Source: Actinomyces urinae
Lineage (GTDB): Bacteria; Actinomycetota; Actinomycetes; Actinomycetales; Actinomycetaceae
Direction of reading: 5' to 3'
Length of the DNA stretch: 64,000 nt
Assembly: GCF_900119695.1 (NCBI RefSeq)
Contig: NZ_LT632547.1
Span: forward strand, 1,178,001-1,242,000
Positions 27,088 to 35,926 of this stretch are shown in pieces. The notes under the pieces were generated by a model that saw only the letters and a list, made by a program, of their open reading frames with translations, ran no database searches and was not told where the DNA came from. Positions within the stretch are counted from its first letter, which is position 1. Every line of letters begins with the position of its first letter. Both the position numbers and the translations under genes were made by a program.

Positions 27088-27103
27088 TGTTTCACGTGAA
27101 ACA
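27088..27103. promoter_or_regulatory. parS: parS site 1
   Basis: A perfect TGTTTCACGTGAAACA, the bacterial parS consensus bound by ParB. The flanks extend the palindrome to 22 bp (27085-27106). Confidence 0.95.
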
Positions 27104-27374
27104 ATTGGTCCGGCAGAACAGCTCCACACAAAATAATTCCGCACATATAACTTCAGTGTTCTTAGCTTCGATCTACATGGTTCCTGCTCAAGTCATGCAA
27201 TGAGTGGCACATTTGGCAGACCGCTTCAACTGTTCGATCCACTAGACAGCTGACACGAAACCCGGTTCATTTACAGAATTAGATCCTCTAAGCATGTCGC
27301 TTTAGAGGAATCCCGCAAATAGTGCGATGTTCAAGCAGATGAGTTCATGTGCGTTTCAAGAGCGGTAAGCAAAT

Positions 27375-27390
27375 TGTTTCACGTGAAACA
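27375..27390. promoter_or_regulatory. parS: parS site 2
   Basis: A perfect 16-bp parS sequence. The palindrome extends to 28 bp (27369-27396), the longest of the four. Confidence 0.95.
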
Positions 27391-27687
27391 ATTTGCGGAC
27401 CAACATCGATCGGGAGACTACCTTCAACCGATTAGTCATTGACCCAACGAGTGTCCGCAAATGTCTCAGCGTTTTGCGTAACGCACACACTGTCTTGCCG
27501 GTAGCTATTGACTTCACGACCCGTTACACTCTGCAACACAGCGTCATATATCGGTTCGTGTCCACTCTAGCCACCACACGATTTGGGACGGGAGCTAATC
27601 AACTTGTAGCTGCGAGCATGCCACTGAACTAGATGCTGGCATGAACGAGATGCTAACGCTGAACGTGCCGCCTGTCATGAAACCAAT

Positions 27688-27703
27688 TGTTTCACGTGAA
27701 ACA
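27688..27703. promoter_or_regulatory. parS: parS site 3
   Basis: A perfect 16-bp parS sequence in a 26-bp palindrome (27683-27708), 89 bases from the parB stop. Confidence 0.95.
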
Positions 27704-27791
27704 ATTGGCAGTGCACACGAAACAAAACCGTGCAGATCGAGTTACCACACACTACGGCGTAGACATCCATCCGGCAAGTACACGACGACCC

Positions 27792-29237
27792 TTAGCCGCG
27801 GAGATTGACGATTACTTGAGTAATTCTCTCCAGGTCCTCTGCACCGGCGTACTCAATGGAGATGCGCCCTTTATGTTTACCTTCAACTACTGTCACACGC
27901 GTGTCCAGCAAGTCTGTGAGGCGTTCTATTACGTTCGAGGCGTTTTCCGACAGAGGCCGTGGAATACGCTTTGCGCTCTTCTTCGTAGCAGTGTTAGAGA
28001 CTTCTCCTAATGCCACAATCTCTTCCGTTGTGCGAACTGACAGGCCTTCCGCGATGATGCGATCGGCGAGGGCATCCATCTGTGCAACGCTTGGCAGGCC
28101 AAGAAGTGCACGCGCGTGTCCCGCACTGAGCACGCCCGCAGCCAGCTTGCGCTGAACCGAAGGAGGAAGCTTCAACAGTCGTAACGAGTTCGCGATTTGC
28201 GGCCTTGAACGCTTGATTCGTTCTGATAACTCCTGCTGCGTGTACCCAAAATCTGACATTAGTTGCGCGTACGCATTTGCTTCTTCAATCGGGTTCAACT
28301 GCGAACGGTGCAGGTTCTCCACCAAAGCTTCACGTAGTAGCTCATCATCTTCGGTGTTGCGCACAATCGCGGGGATCGTCTGTGCGCCCGCAAGCTTTGA
28401 AGCGCGAAGTCTTCGTTCGCCCATGATCAGTTCGAACTTAGGGAGCCTATCCAGACCCTCGGCCTTTCGCTGTTCAACGAGTTCCTGATAACGGTGGGCA
28501 CCACCATCAATTTCACGTACAACGATAGGTTGCAGAACGCCGATTTCCTTAATCGACTCAGACAGTTCTGCTAGTTCGAACTCGTCAAAAATTTCGCGTG
28601 GTTGCTTAGGGTTAGGCACCACTAAATCAATGTCTATCAACGTGAAGTAAACTCCGGGAACCTCTACCAGATCTGGCGCATCATAGGTCGTTACCTCGGC
28701 ATCCCTAGCTTCAGTGCCCTCCGGAATAATGTCTGCAAATAGGGGACGCTTTTCACGGCCAGAGCCGCCGCCACTAACAGCGCTGGAGCCAGAGTTCAAG
28801 GGACCTCCGGAGCCTGTAGTGCCACCGGAGCCAGCGCCCACCGGAGCCAGCGAAGCAGAACCTACATCTCCACGAGCCGCACGTGCATCATCAGCAGATG
28901 CGCGCCTCTTCGAGGACTTCGTTGACGAAGAAGAACGCGCTTGACTTCGCTTAGAAGCGCCATCAGCCGCCGAACCACTCTTAGTTGCTCCCTTGGCCAC
29001 GGTGCTCTTCCCTCGCGTCCCGCGACCCTTGCGTGGTGCTGGCTTCAAAAGATCAGCGGAGAGAGACTGAGAACGTCTTTCTCCCGAGTCCTTACCCGAG
29101 CCACCCGCGAAAAATAGGTCGGAGGGCCGGCCAACGTTATCCTCGTGTGTAATTGTTTCACGTGAAACATTTGCATCTCGTTCCGGAATTAGGGAACCAA
29201 GCCCGCGCCCCAGTGCGCGCCTTTCACTCGCCGCCAT
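27792..29237 (-). CDS. parB: Chromosome-partitioning protein ParB
   Basis: This 481-residue ParB is long for the family (about 300). The N-terminus (RRALGRGLGSLIPE) is typical. Residues about 50-180 are a low-complexity Ser/Gly/Lys linker. The CTP-binding/ParB domain follows (IDIDLVVPNPKQPRE about 201-215, MGERRLRASK 272-281, ENLHRSQLNPIEEA 307-320), with an insertion of about 17 residues before GERR. Then come the helix-turn-helix (GYTQQELSERIKRSR) and the C-terminal dimerisation domain. A parS site is embedded at codons 23-28. The ATG follows GGAG, and it overlaps parA by 14 bases. Confidence 0.95.
   Translation of the reverse strand: MAASERRALGRGLGSLIPERDANVSRETITHEDNVGRPSDLFFAGGSGKDSGERRSQSLSADLLKPAPRKGRGTRGKSTVAKGATKSGSAADGASKRSQARSSSSTKSSKRRASADDARAARGDVGSASLAPVGAGSGGTTGSGGPLNSGSSAVSGGGSGREKRPLFADIIPEGTEARDAEVTTYDAPDLVEVPGVYFTLIDIDLVVPNPKQPREIFDEFELAELSESIKEIGVLQPIVVREIDGGAHRYQELVEQRKAEGLDRLPKFELIMGERRLRASKLAGAQTIPAIVRNTEDDELLREALVENLHRSQLNPIEEANAYAQLMSDFGYTQQELSERIKRSRPQIANSLRLLKLPPSVQRKLAAGVLSAGHARALLGLPSVAQMDALADRIIAEGLSVRTTEEIVALGEVSNTATKKSAKRIPRPLSENASNVIERLTDLLDTRVTVVEGKHKGRISIEYAGAEDLERITQVIVNLRG
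29154..29169. promoter_or_regulatory. parS: parS site 4, inside parB
   Basis: A perfect 16-bp parS in the coding sequence of parB, where it encodes the residues VSRET. Coding parS sites near the parB start are known from other actinobacteria. Confidence 0.95.
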
Positions 29238-30120
29238 CTTCTACTCCTAAACTCGCCCAACGCGAAGCCAACTCGTACGCGGCCGCCTTGTAGGCAACAG
29301 CGCCCTGGCCGCGTGGATCATGCCCAAAAATACTGGTTCCGAAACTTGGAGCCTCAGAGAGCTTAACCAGGCGCGGAATGTAGTTCTCCAAAACCACTCC
29401 TGGGAAATAACGTTTAATCTCGGCGGCTACTTCCGAACTAAGATTTGTACGCCTGTCGTACATCGTTAGCAGGATCGCGCCAATGGTTAAACCCGGATTC
29501 AAGTAGTTCTTGATCCGCTCAACGGTATTGACCAACATGGACAGACCTTCCAGCGCGTAATACTCGGTCTGGATCGGCACGATTACTTGATCCGCAGCAA
29601 CAAAAGAGTTCAGGGTAAGCAGTCCCAGACTTGGCGGACAGTCAATCAGCACAACGTCCACACCTCGATTAACCGCGAGGAAATCCTTAATGGCCTTGCG
29701 CAACACGAATTCGCGGCCGTCGACAGTTGAGAGTTCAAGTTCCGCACCAGACAAGTCAATCGTGGCCGGACAAACAAGAAGGTTCTCAGACTCCTCGCAC
29801 GCGTGTAGACACTCCGCAAGGCTCATCGAGCTGCTCAATACATCATACGTAGAGGGGGTACCCGGCCTGTGGTCCACGCCCAGCGCCGTAGAAGCGTTTC
29901 CTTGCGGATCAGAATCAATCACCAGCACGGAAAGGCCTGCTTGAGCTAATGCAACCGAAAGGTTCACCACCGATGTCGTCTTGCCTACTCCGCCCTTCTG
30001 GTTCGCGACTGCAACAACCAGCGGTCGCTGAGGACGAGGGAACACAACACCCTCAAGTTGTGCACGCAAACTAGCTGAGCGCGCGATCTCATCTGCAAGG
30101 GGACTAGAACCAGTGGTCAC
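29224..30120 (-). CDS. parA: Chromosome-partitioning ATPase ParA
   Basis: This protein of about 298 residues is a deviant-Walker ATPase: KGGVGKTTS holds the signature lysine, VLIDCPPSLG is Walker B, and FGTSIFGHDPRGQGAVAY lies near the end. It moves ParB-parS complexes and so segregates replicated origins. A frame begins at a TTG (30133-30135), but GTG at 30118-30120 has AAAGGAG five bases upstream and is the better start. It overlaps parB and is co-transcribed with it. Confidence 0.95.
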   Translation of the reverse strand: MTTGSSPLADEIARSASLRAQLEGVVFPRPQRPLVVAVANQKGGVGKTTSVVNLSVALAQAGLSVLVIDSDPQGNASTALGVDHRPGTPSTYDVLSSSMSLAECLHACEESENLLVCPATIDLSGAELELSTVDGREFVLRKAIKDFLAVNRGVDVVLIDCPPSLGLLTLNSFVAADQVIVPIQTEYYALEGLSMLVNTVERIKNYLNPGLTIGAILLTMYDRRTNLSSEVAAEIKRYFPGVVLENYIPRLVKLSEAPSFGTSIFGHDPRGQGAVAYKAAAYELASRWASLGVEDGGE

Positions 30121-30227
30121 CAATGCTCCTTTCAACTACGCCTAGTGTAGTTGTTTTGCACGGTCTGGAACTCGTGGGCTTGCCGGGTGTGAACAATACC
30201 CCGCAGCGACGCCTGTGGAAAACTGCG

Positions 30228-30890
30228 CTAACGCTTCTTCTGCATCTCCACTACGCGCGTTGATTCTTCTTCCATGAGAGAGGGCACTTCGTGAACATGC
30301 ACGCGCCCCACATTGAATTTCTTGAACAGGGGCCGCGCGGCCTTCACTTCCTCAGCGGCTCGCCTACCCTTCAAAGCAAGCATCTTCCCGCCAGGCAAGA
30401 CTAGCGGCATTGTCCACCGCGTCAACTGCTTAAGGTTGGCAACAGCGCGAGAAGTTACAATGTCAGCTTCACCAACGTCGTGAAGCTCCTCCGCTCGCGC
30501 ATTGTGGATCGTAACGTTTTCGAGCCCGATCTCACCGGCCACATCAGCAAGCCACTCACACCTGCGCACCATCGGTTCAACAAGATGTACGTCCAGATCC
30601 GGCCTCGCGATGGCAAGCACCAGCCCAGGAAATCCCGCACCCGAACCCACGTCCAGAACCTGCACACCCTCGGGAATGAATCCTAGAACAGCTGCCGAGT
30701 TCACGATGTGTCGGGACCACAGCCGCGGCAATTCACGTGGACCAATGAGGCCGCGAAGTTCGCCTTCTTCAACGAGCATGCGCGCAAAGTGACCCATCGC
30801 CCCAAATTGCGGGCCGAAGAATTCGCGAACCGCCTCATTCGGCTGTTCAACAAAAGAGCCGTCAGAGGCAGCCTGGATCGTAGTTTCCAC
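30228..30890 (-). CDS. rsmG: 16S rRNA (guanine-527 N7) methyltransferase RsmG
   Basis: This 220-residue SAM-dependent methyltransferase has the motif DVGSGAGFPGLVLAIARP and the TSRAVANLKQL segment, and ends with a basic tail. It methylates G527 of 16S rRNA; loss gives low-level streptomycin resistance in many bacteria. The start is GTG without a clear ribosome-binding site, 18 bases after the jag stop. It is the classical gidB between parA and jag. Confidence 0.95.
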   Translation of the reverse strand: METTIQAASDGSFVEQPNEAVREFFGPQFGAMGHFARMLVEEGELRGLIGPRELPRLWSRHIVNSAAVLGFIPEGVQVLDVGSGAGFPGLVLAIARPDLDVHLVEPMVRRCEWLADVAGEIGLENVTIHNARAEELHDVGEADIVTSRAVANLKQLTRWTMPLVLPGGKMLALKGRRAAEEVKAARPLFKKFNVGRVHVHEVPSLMEEESTRVVEMQKKR

Positions 30891-30908
30891 CTTGTTCGAA
30901 GGCCCTAC

Positions 30909-31463
30909 CTACTCGGCCGAATCCGAGCTTTCGCCGGCCTCTGCTTCGCCATCTTCCTCAGCAAGCTTGCCGGGCAGAATCACTACGCAGCGGTTTGGCT
31001 CAACGCCCTCGGATTCAGACATGAGGTTCTCGCGTGCGGCCACGTCGTGACAGATCTTGCGCTCAAACGGGTTCATCGGCTCAAGCATCACGGCCTCGCC
31101 AGTGGTGCGCACGCGCGTGATTGCCTCTTCGGCGATCGCGGTAAGTTCCCTGCGCTTATCGGCGCGGAATCCCGCAATATCCAACATGAGGCGCGAGCGC
31201 TCACCCGTCTCGTTCTGTACCGCGAGGCGCGTGAGCTCCTGCAGAGCATCAAGTACGCGGCCATCCTCACCCACCAGGCGCTCCAGGCGCGAGGACGGGT
31301 CTTCAGAGCCGATTTCCACGAGGGCGCGATCATTCTCAACGTCGAGTTCAATGTCGCCGTCAAGGTCAGCAATGTCGAGGAGTTCTTCGAGGTAGTCCGC
31401 CGCAATGTCACCCTCTTCAACGAGGTGAGCGATGCGGTCCTTCTTGGGGGTTTCGTCAGTCAT
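30909..31463 (-). CDS. jag: Jag/KhpB-type RNA-binding protein (KH and R3H)
   Basis: This 184-residue protein has an acidic N-terminus (VEEGDIAADYLEELLDIADLDG), a KH-like segment (LVGEDGRVLDALQELTRLAV) and a C-terminal R3H domain (EPMNPFERKICHDVAA). It ends in an acidic Glu/Ser/Ala tail. The family binds RNA and influences cell elongation and division. It sits between yidC and rsmG in the conserved cluster. Confidence 0.92.
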   Translation of the reverse strand: MTDETPKKDRIAHLVEEGDIAADYLEELLDIADLDGDIELDVENDRALVEIGSEDPSSRLERLVGEDGRVLDALQELTRLAVQNETGERSRLMLDIAGFRADKRRELTAIAEEAITRVRTTGEAVMLEPMNPFERKICHDVAARENLMSESEGVEPNRCVVILPGKLAEEDGEAEAGESSDSAE

Positions 31464-31504
31464 TTTGTACCTTCTGGATCTTTCTGGCAGTACGCGTGGT
31501 GCTG

Positions 31505-32848
31505 CTATGCCTTGTCGTTTTGATCCTTACCTTGCTTCTTCTTACGCGCGGCGTTGCGACGCTGCTGGCGGCGCTCCTCCCGCTTGCGTTCAAGTTCTTC
31601 AGGGGACATTCCCTGCTGGCGTTCCTTGATCTGGCGTTCGCGTTCAAGTCGGCGACGCTCAGCTTGGTCTCGCAGCTGCCTCTCACGCTTGGTGAGGCGT
31701 TGAGGTTGCTTACGTTCTTTCGCGGCCTCCGCGTGACGCCTCGCGATTTCAAACCTTCGAGTCCAACGCTCGTCCGGCATCGCATCCCATTCGGAATATG
31801 CCAACTCGCGGTAGGCGCCAAGCTGCTGTTCAGCGGTTACATCCGCACCAAACTTTGTGGGAATCTTCTGCTTCGGCGCAGACTTCTTCACCTTCTTCAA
31901 AGTACGTTCAACGAGATCGGCGCGGCCCTGGTCGTCGTCAGCATCAAGGGTGCGAACTTCGTTGTCGTACTCTTCGAAAACGGGGCGAGCCCACTCGATG
32001 TAGTCCTTGCGGCGCTTGCCCATGAGTTTGGTGTAAGCATCGGAGCCAGGAGTCGGCATCTGCGCAATGGTCCAGAACTGCTGGCCCATGGTCCACAGGT
32101 TGGTGGTGAACCAGTAAACCAGCACACCCGTTTGGAAGAAGAAGCCGGAAACACCCATGATGAGCGGCATCGTGTACATCATCATCTGCTGGCTACGCAT
32201 CATCGGGTTCGAGGGATCCTTCGCCGATTCTGGCATGTTCTTCATGGTCAGCTGACGCATGGTGATGAACTGCGTGATGACCATGAGAATGATCATGACG
32301 ACGATGACGATCTTCGGGGTAACATCAACAGCAGTTGAGAACGTTGCAGATAGCGGCGCACCAAACAGGGTAGAGCCTTCAATCTCTGCCGCCTTCGACG
32401 CCGTCAGCGGGCCCAGCGAGGAGTACTGATATGTACCTTCTGCAATCGGTCCGGTGGAGGCAAGCACACGGAACAGGGCGAAGAATACCGGCATTTGGAG
32501 CAGGATTGGCATGCATGAGGAGTACGGGGAGGTTCCGTGTTCCTTGTACAGGGCCATCATTTCCTCGCTCATGCGCTGGCGGGAAGCTTGGTCCTTCTTG
32601 TTCTTGTACTTATCCTGAAGCTTCTTCAACTCCGGCTGCAGTGCCTGCATGCCGCGAGAAGCCTTGATTTGCTTGAAGAATAGCGGGAAAAGGAGGATAC
32701 GAACGATGATGGTGAGGCCAATGATGGACAGTACCCATGCCGGTCCGGAACCGTCATCCATGCCAAGGAAAACGAAGACGTCATGTAGACGCACCATCAC
32801 CCAGGCAACTGCAACCTTGAAGGGGTACAGAAGCTTGTCAAACCACAC
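31505..32848 (-). CDS. yidC: Membrane protein insertase YidC
   Basis: This 447-residue YidC/Oxa1-type insertase has the hydrophobic core SIIGLTIIVRILLFPLFFKQ, with the conserved groove Arg, then QLTM/PLIMGVSGFFFQTGV and about five spans. There is no large periplasmic domain and no lipobox. A long, very basic C-terminal tail (about 370-447, rich in Arg, Lys, Gln and Glu) probably contacts ribosomes. The start is GTG preceded by AAGGAG. It inserts membrane proteins with or without SecYEG. Confidence 0.95.
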   Translation of the reverse strand: MWFDKLLYPFKVAVAWVMVRLHDVFVFLGMDDGSGPAWVLSIIGLTIIVRILLFPLFFKQIKASRGMQALQPELKKLQDKYKNKKDQASRQRMSEEMMALYKEHGTSPYSSCMPILLQMPVFFALFRVLASTGPIAEGTYQYSSLGPLTASKAAEIEGSTLFGAPLSATFSTAVDVTPKIVIVVMIILMVITQFITMRQLTMKNMPESAKDPSNPMMRSQQMMMYTMPLIMGVSGFFFQTGVLVYWFTTNLWTMGQQFWTIAQMPTPGSDAYTKLMGKRRKDYIEWARPVFEEYDNEVRTLDADDDQGRADLVERTLKKVKKSAPKQKIPTKFGADVTAEQQLGAYRELAYSEWDAMPDERWTRRFEIARRHAEAAKERKQPQRLTKRERQLRDQAERRRLERERQIKERQQGMSPEELERKREERRQQRRNAARKKKQGKDQNDKA

Positions 32849-32868
32849 GGTTAGACTCCTTACTTATT

Positions 32869-33150
32869 TTAGGGTTCTTCCCATTCGTCGTCTTTTGGCC
32901 TCACGTAGGGCTCTGGTTTCCACTTACCCTTATCAGGCACGTGATCCACGCCGCCCAATGACCACGGATTGCATCTGAGCAGCCGCCACGTCGCAAGTAT
33001 TAGCCCTTTAGCAGGTCCGTGCATTTCCAACGCCTTGACAGCGTAGCTGGAGCAACTCGGATAGTACCTACAGGTTGGCGGCATTCCCGGCGATATGAAC
33101 TTCTGATAGAAGCGTACAGGCGCTACCAGGATACGCGAAATAGGGTTCAT
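32869..33150 (-). CDS. yidD: Membrane protein insertion efficiency factor YidD
   Basis: This 93-residue protein has the YidD core: RFYQKFISPGMPPTCRYYPS followed by CSSYAVKALEMHG and LLRCNPWSLGGVDHVP. It assists membrane protein insertion. Its ATG overlaps the rnpA stop by 4 bases, and yidC starts 20 bases after it. Confidence 0.95.
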   Translation of the reverse strand: MNPISRILVAPVRFYQKFISPGMPPTCRYYPSCSSYAVKALEMHGPAKGLILATWRLLRCNPWSLGGVDHVPDKGKWKPEPYVRPKDDEWEEP

Positions 33151-33500
33151 TTCGCGCTCCGCGCTAGTGCACGTGAAAGCGCATCGTCTACTGCCTCTTC
33201 AAGTTCATGGTAGTCGCTACCACGAGCGCCTTCTAGAACTCGAATCACGAGGACGGTGCGAGGGGGAAGTGTTTGCGCTCTGTCACGGCAAATGTGCCGC
33301 AACTGTCTCTTCACCTTGTTGCGAGCAACTGCCCGGGCAAATACCTTCTTAGGTACGACGAAACCGACGAGGCGCTCATTTTGAGAAACCTCGCCGGTCA
33401 GTACGTGAACTACTAACTTCCGGTTGCCCGCGCGTTCACCAAAGCGGAATGCTTTGCGAAATAGCTCCGGGTCTCGTAAGCGGTTCTGAGCTGATAGCAC
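33147..33500 (-). CDS. rnpA: Ribonuclease P protein component
   Basis: This 117-residue basic protein (MLSAQNRLRDPELFRKAFRF) has the RnpA RNR-like motif ARNKVKRQLRHI. It helps RNase P RNA cleave tRNA 5' leaders. The start is a GTG directly after the rpmH stop (TGAGTG), an unusually tight coupling of the two genes. Confidence 0.95.
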   Translation of the reverse strand: MLSAQNRLRDPELFRKAFRFGERAGNRKLVVHVLTGEVSQNERLVGFVVPKKVFARAVARNKVKRQLRHICRDRAQTLPPRTVLVIRVLEGARGSDYHELEEAVDDALSRALARSAK

Positions 33501-33638
33501 TCAGGCAGATAGCTGCTTGCGGCCCTTGCGGCGGCGGTTTGCCAAGATTGCGCGGCCTGCGCGCGTGCGCATACGCAGGCGGAAGCCGTGCTTCCTGGAG
33601 CGGCGGCGGTTATTCGGCTGATAAGTACGCTTCGTCAC
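33501..33638 (-). CDS. rpmH: 50S ribosomal protein L34
   Basis: This 45-residue, extremely basic protein reads [20 protein letters not shown] and ends GRKQLSA, which is diagnostic of L34. The start is GTG at 33636-33638 with GAGGAG seven bases upstream; the longer open frame to 33743 is not part of it. It is the first gene of the leftward rpmH-rnpA-yidD-yidC-jag-rsmG cluster. Confidence 0.96.
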   Translation of the reverse strand: MTKRTYQPNNRRRSRKHGFRLRMRTRAGRAILANRRRKGRKQLSA

Positions 33639-33819
33639 TTTGATCTCCTCAGGCTTGAGGGCGCCTGAAGGGCCCTCCCTATCTCCACATTTACTGCTGA
33701 CGCAAAGAGCGCGCACTAAATGGTGCAGTGTCTGCACATACAACGATCCAGCTTATTGATTGGTTTTCGACTAGTCAACGTGATAAAAAACGAGATTCAC
33801 CACATTTACTATCACCAAC

Positions 33820-33975
33820 TGTGAATAACCCTGGGAATAACTACACTGTTGTGGCTGTGCATAAGTTTTAGTCAACATCGTTCTATACGAAACTTAATTG
33901 CTTGTAAACAGTGGGAACCACATTTGTGTAGTTCTATTCGTGTTATCCACAAAGTTTTCCCCATTGTGGGGATAA
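33820..33975. promoter_or_regulatory. DnaA boxes in the rpmH-dnaA gap
   Basis: The 423-bp gap 33639-34061 has no gene. It holds boxes matching TTATNCACA at 33820-33828 (reverse), 33856-33864 (reverse) and 33943-33951 (forward), plus a TTATCCCCA variant at 33967-33975. They are likely sites for dnaA autoregulation and may be part of the origin. Promoters of rpmH and dnaA must also lie here, but I could not fix them. Confidence 0.7.
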
Positions 33976-34061
33976 CTTCACTAATTTGGTGTAAAAGTGA
34001 CAAACTAAGGGAAGTTGAATGATCAGCCGTGTATTAGGTCACGTTTGAATAAGGAGCTGAG

Positions 34062-35537
34062 GTGGACGGCAAGAAGTTAAGCGCCGCTTGGAACACCGTT
34101 ATTGCGGACCTTTTGAAGGACGACGAAATTGGTCCATCCGTTAAAGCGTTCCTATCTACAACGCGTCCACTCGGCGATCTAGAAGGCACCATTTTGGTGG
34201 CAGTTCCAAACGAATTCACTAAGACTTTTATTGAAAAGAACGCCAATGACGCCATTTGTAGCGCTCTTTCAAACTATGTTGGATCATCCGTTCGAATCGC
34301 GATCACGGTTGATCCGTCTCTCAACGAGGAAGTCGAAGCCGAGATTGATAAAGCTGAGCAGGCTGAAGAAGTAGCTCCTGCCGTAGATATTGCTGGCCTG
34401 TCACAATCCCATCCCTCCGTTGCAAGGGAGGTTGAAACTGAGGTAGACCCAATCCAAGCGGGCAACCCAGCTACGTCCTCGCCAATTGATTTTTCTGGCT
34501 CAAGACTCAATCCCAAGTTCACCTTCGATACTTTTGTTACCGGCTCGTCCAACCGTTTCGCTAACGCCGCAGCTACGGCCGTGGGTGAGATGCCGGCAAA
34601 AGCCTACAATCCTCTTTTTATCTATGGCGGTTCGGGACTGGGTAAAACCCACCTGCTACACGCGATTGGTAACTACGCGCTTTCGCTCTACCCGAATCTG
34701 AAGGTCAAGTACGTGAGTTCAGAAGAGTTCACAAACGACTTCATTAACTCGATTCGAGACGACCGCGCCGAGCAGTTTCAACGTCGCTACCGCGAGGTAG
34801 ACATCTTGCTCATCGATGACATCCAATTCATCCAGGGAAAAGAACAGACAGTCGAAGAGTTTTTCCACACTTTCAACACGCTGCACAACGCGAACAAGCA
34901 GGTTGTTATCACCTCGGATGTGCCGCCGAAGAAGCTCGAGGGCCTAGGTGACCGCATGCGGTCCCGCTTCGAAATGGGATTGCTCACTGACATTCAGCCA
35001 CCGGATCTAGAAACCCGTATCGCGATTTTGCGTAAGAAAGCTATCGCGGAAAACCTCGATGTTAATGATGAGGTGCTCGAGTTCATCGCCTCGCGTATTT
35101 CCTCAAACATCCGTGAACTTGAAGGCTCGTTGCTTCGCGTAACCGCATACGCGCAGATCACCAATCAAGAGATCAACAGGTCGCTTGCAGAGGTGGTTCT
35201 AAAGGACGTTCTTTCAGACCCGGATGACACCGAAATCACGATCGCGATGATCATGGGACAGGTTTCTGACTACTTCCAGGTCAGTATTGAACAAATGAAT
35301 TCAGCTGACCGATCCCGCCAGATTGTTGAGGCGCGCCAGATTGCCATGTATCTGTGTCGTGAACTCACCGAGCTCTCGCTACCCAAGATTGGCCAAGCAT
35401 TTGGGGGACGCGATCACACGACTGTTATGCACGCCAATAAGAAAATCTCTCATCAGATGACAATGAAGCGTGAAATCTACAATCACGTCACCGAACTCAT
35501 CAGTCGAATCCGCGCTCAGGCGCGCCAAAGCCAGTAG
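34062..35537 (+). CDS. dnaA: Chromosomal replication initiator DnaA
   Basis: This 491-residue initiator has domain I (about 1-85), a variable acidic linker (about 90-150), AAA+ domain III with Walker [10 protein letters not shown] (about 188-196) and Walker [10 protein letters not shown]. Domain IV binds DNA with the signature [15 protein letters not shown]. It opens oriC and recruits the helicase. The start is a GTG with AAGGAG seven bases upstream. DnaA boxes lie on both sides of the gene. Confidence 0.98.
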   Translation: MDGKKLSAAWNTVIADLLKDDEIGPSVKAFLSTTRPLGDLEGTILVAVPNEFTKTFIEKNANDAICSALSNYVGSSVRIAITVDPSLNEEVEAEIDKAEQAEEVAPAVDIAGLSQSHPSVAREVETEVDPIQAGNPATSSPIDFSGSRLNPKFTFDTFVTGSSNRFANAAATAVGEMPAKAYNPLFIYGGSGLGKTHLLHAIGNYALSLYPNLKVKYVSSEEFTNDFINSIRDDRAEQFQRRYREVDILLIDDIQFIQGKEQTVEEFFHTFNTLHNANKQVVITSDVPPKKLEGLGDRMRSRFEMGLLTDIQPPDLETRIAILRKKAIAENLDVNDEVLEFIASRISSNIRELEGSLLRVTAYAQITNQEINRSLAEVVLKDVLSDPDDTEITIAMIMGQVSDYFQVSIEQMNSADRSRQIVEARQIAMYLCRELTELSLPKIGQAFGGRDHTTVMHANKKISHQMTMKREIYNHVTELISRIRAQARQSQ

Positions 35538-35926
35538 TATCCACATGGTTTTGTGAATTCGTGTGGACAAGAGCTACTTCTTTGCCTCTCCACAGCAAAA
35601 ATCTGTGGATAAATTTCTATAGTAAATTCACGTATTCACAACTGGTCTTCTTAAGCACAAGAGTTATCCAGATTTCATTAACAACATAGAAGTGCAACAG
35701 AGCAACGAAAAATCTACTTATCCACAGTTTGCACATAACCTATGACTACTACTGGAATTACAAATTATTGTTTCTATGTCCGCACAGAAAAGAAAAATCT
35801 GTGGATTGCGGGTTCGCGGCGTGGCACCTTGCATCATCGCTGGAGTGTGATCCAGCAACGTGCCTAATTGGATAAAATAACGTAAAGTAAAACAGCTAGT
35901 ACTAATGATTGAAAGTGAGGCGGACT
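35538..35926. other. oriC: Probable chromosomal origin oriC
   Basis: The dnaA-dnaN gap is AT-rich and has no gene. It carries perfect DnaA boxes at 35604-35612 (reverse) and 35718-35726 (forward). Near matches lie at 35537-35545, 35562-35570, 35664-35672 and 35800-35808. AT-rich stretches at about 35730-35770 and 35865-35900 could be the unwinding element. In actinobacteria with this gene order the origin is known to lie here. Confidence 0.85.

Larger units (their letters stand above)
27085..27791. other. Gene-free parS region next to parB
   Basis: This stretch of about 700 bases between the ATP-grasp gene and the convergent parB has no convincing gene; a 79-codon frame at 27393-27632 lacks a ribosome-binding site and any family resemblance. 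It contains three perfect parS sites spaced about 287 and 313 bases apart. It is likely the main ParB loading zone. Confidence 0.8.

Noticed and set aside
27393-27632. 79-codon frame in the parS region
   Set aside because: No ribosome-binding site, no resemblance to a family, begins at the edge of a parS palindrome.
31496-32338. 280-codon plus-strand frame over yidC
   Set aside because: Antisense of the basic YidC tail; YidC is clearly the real gene.
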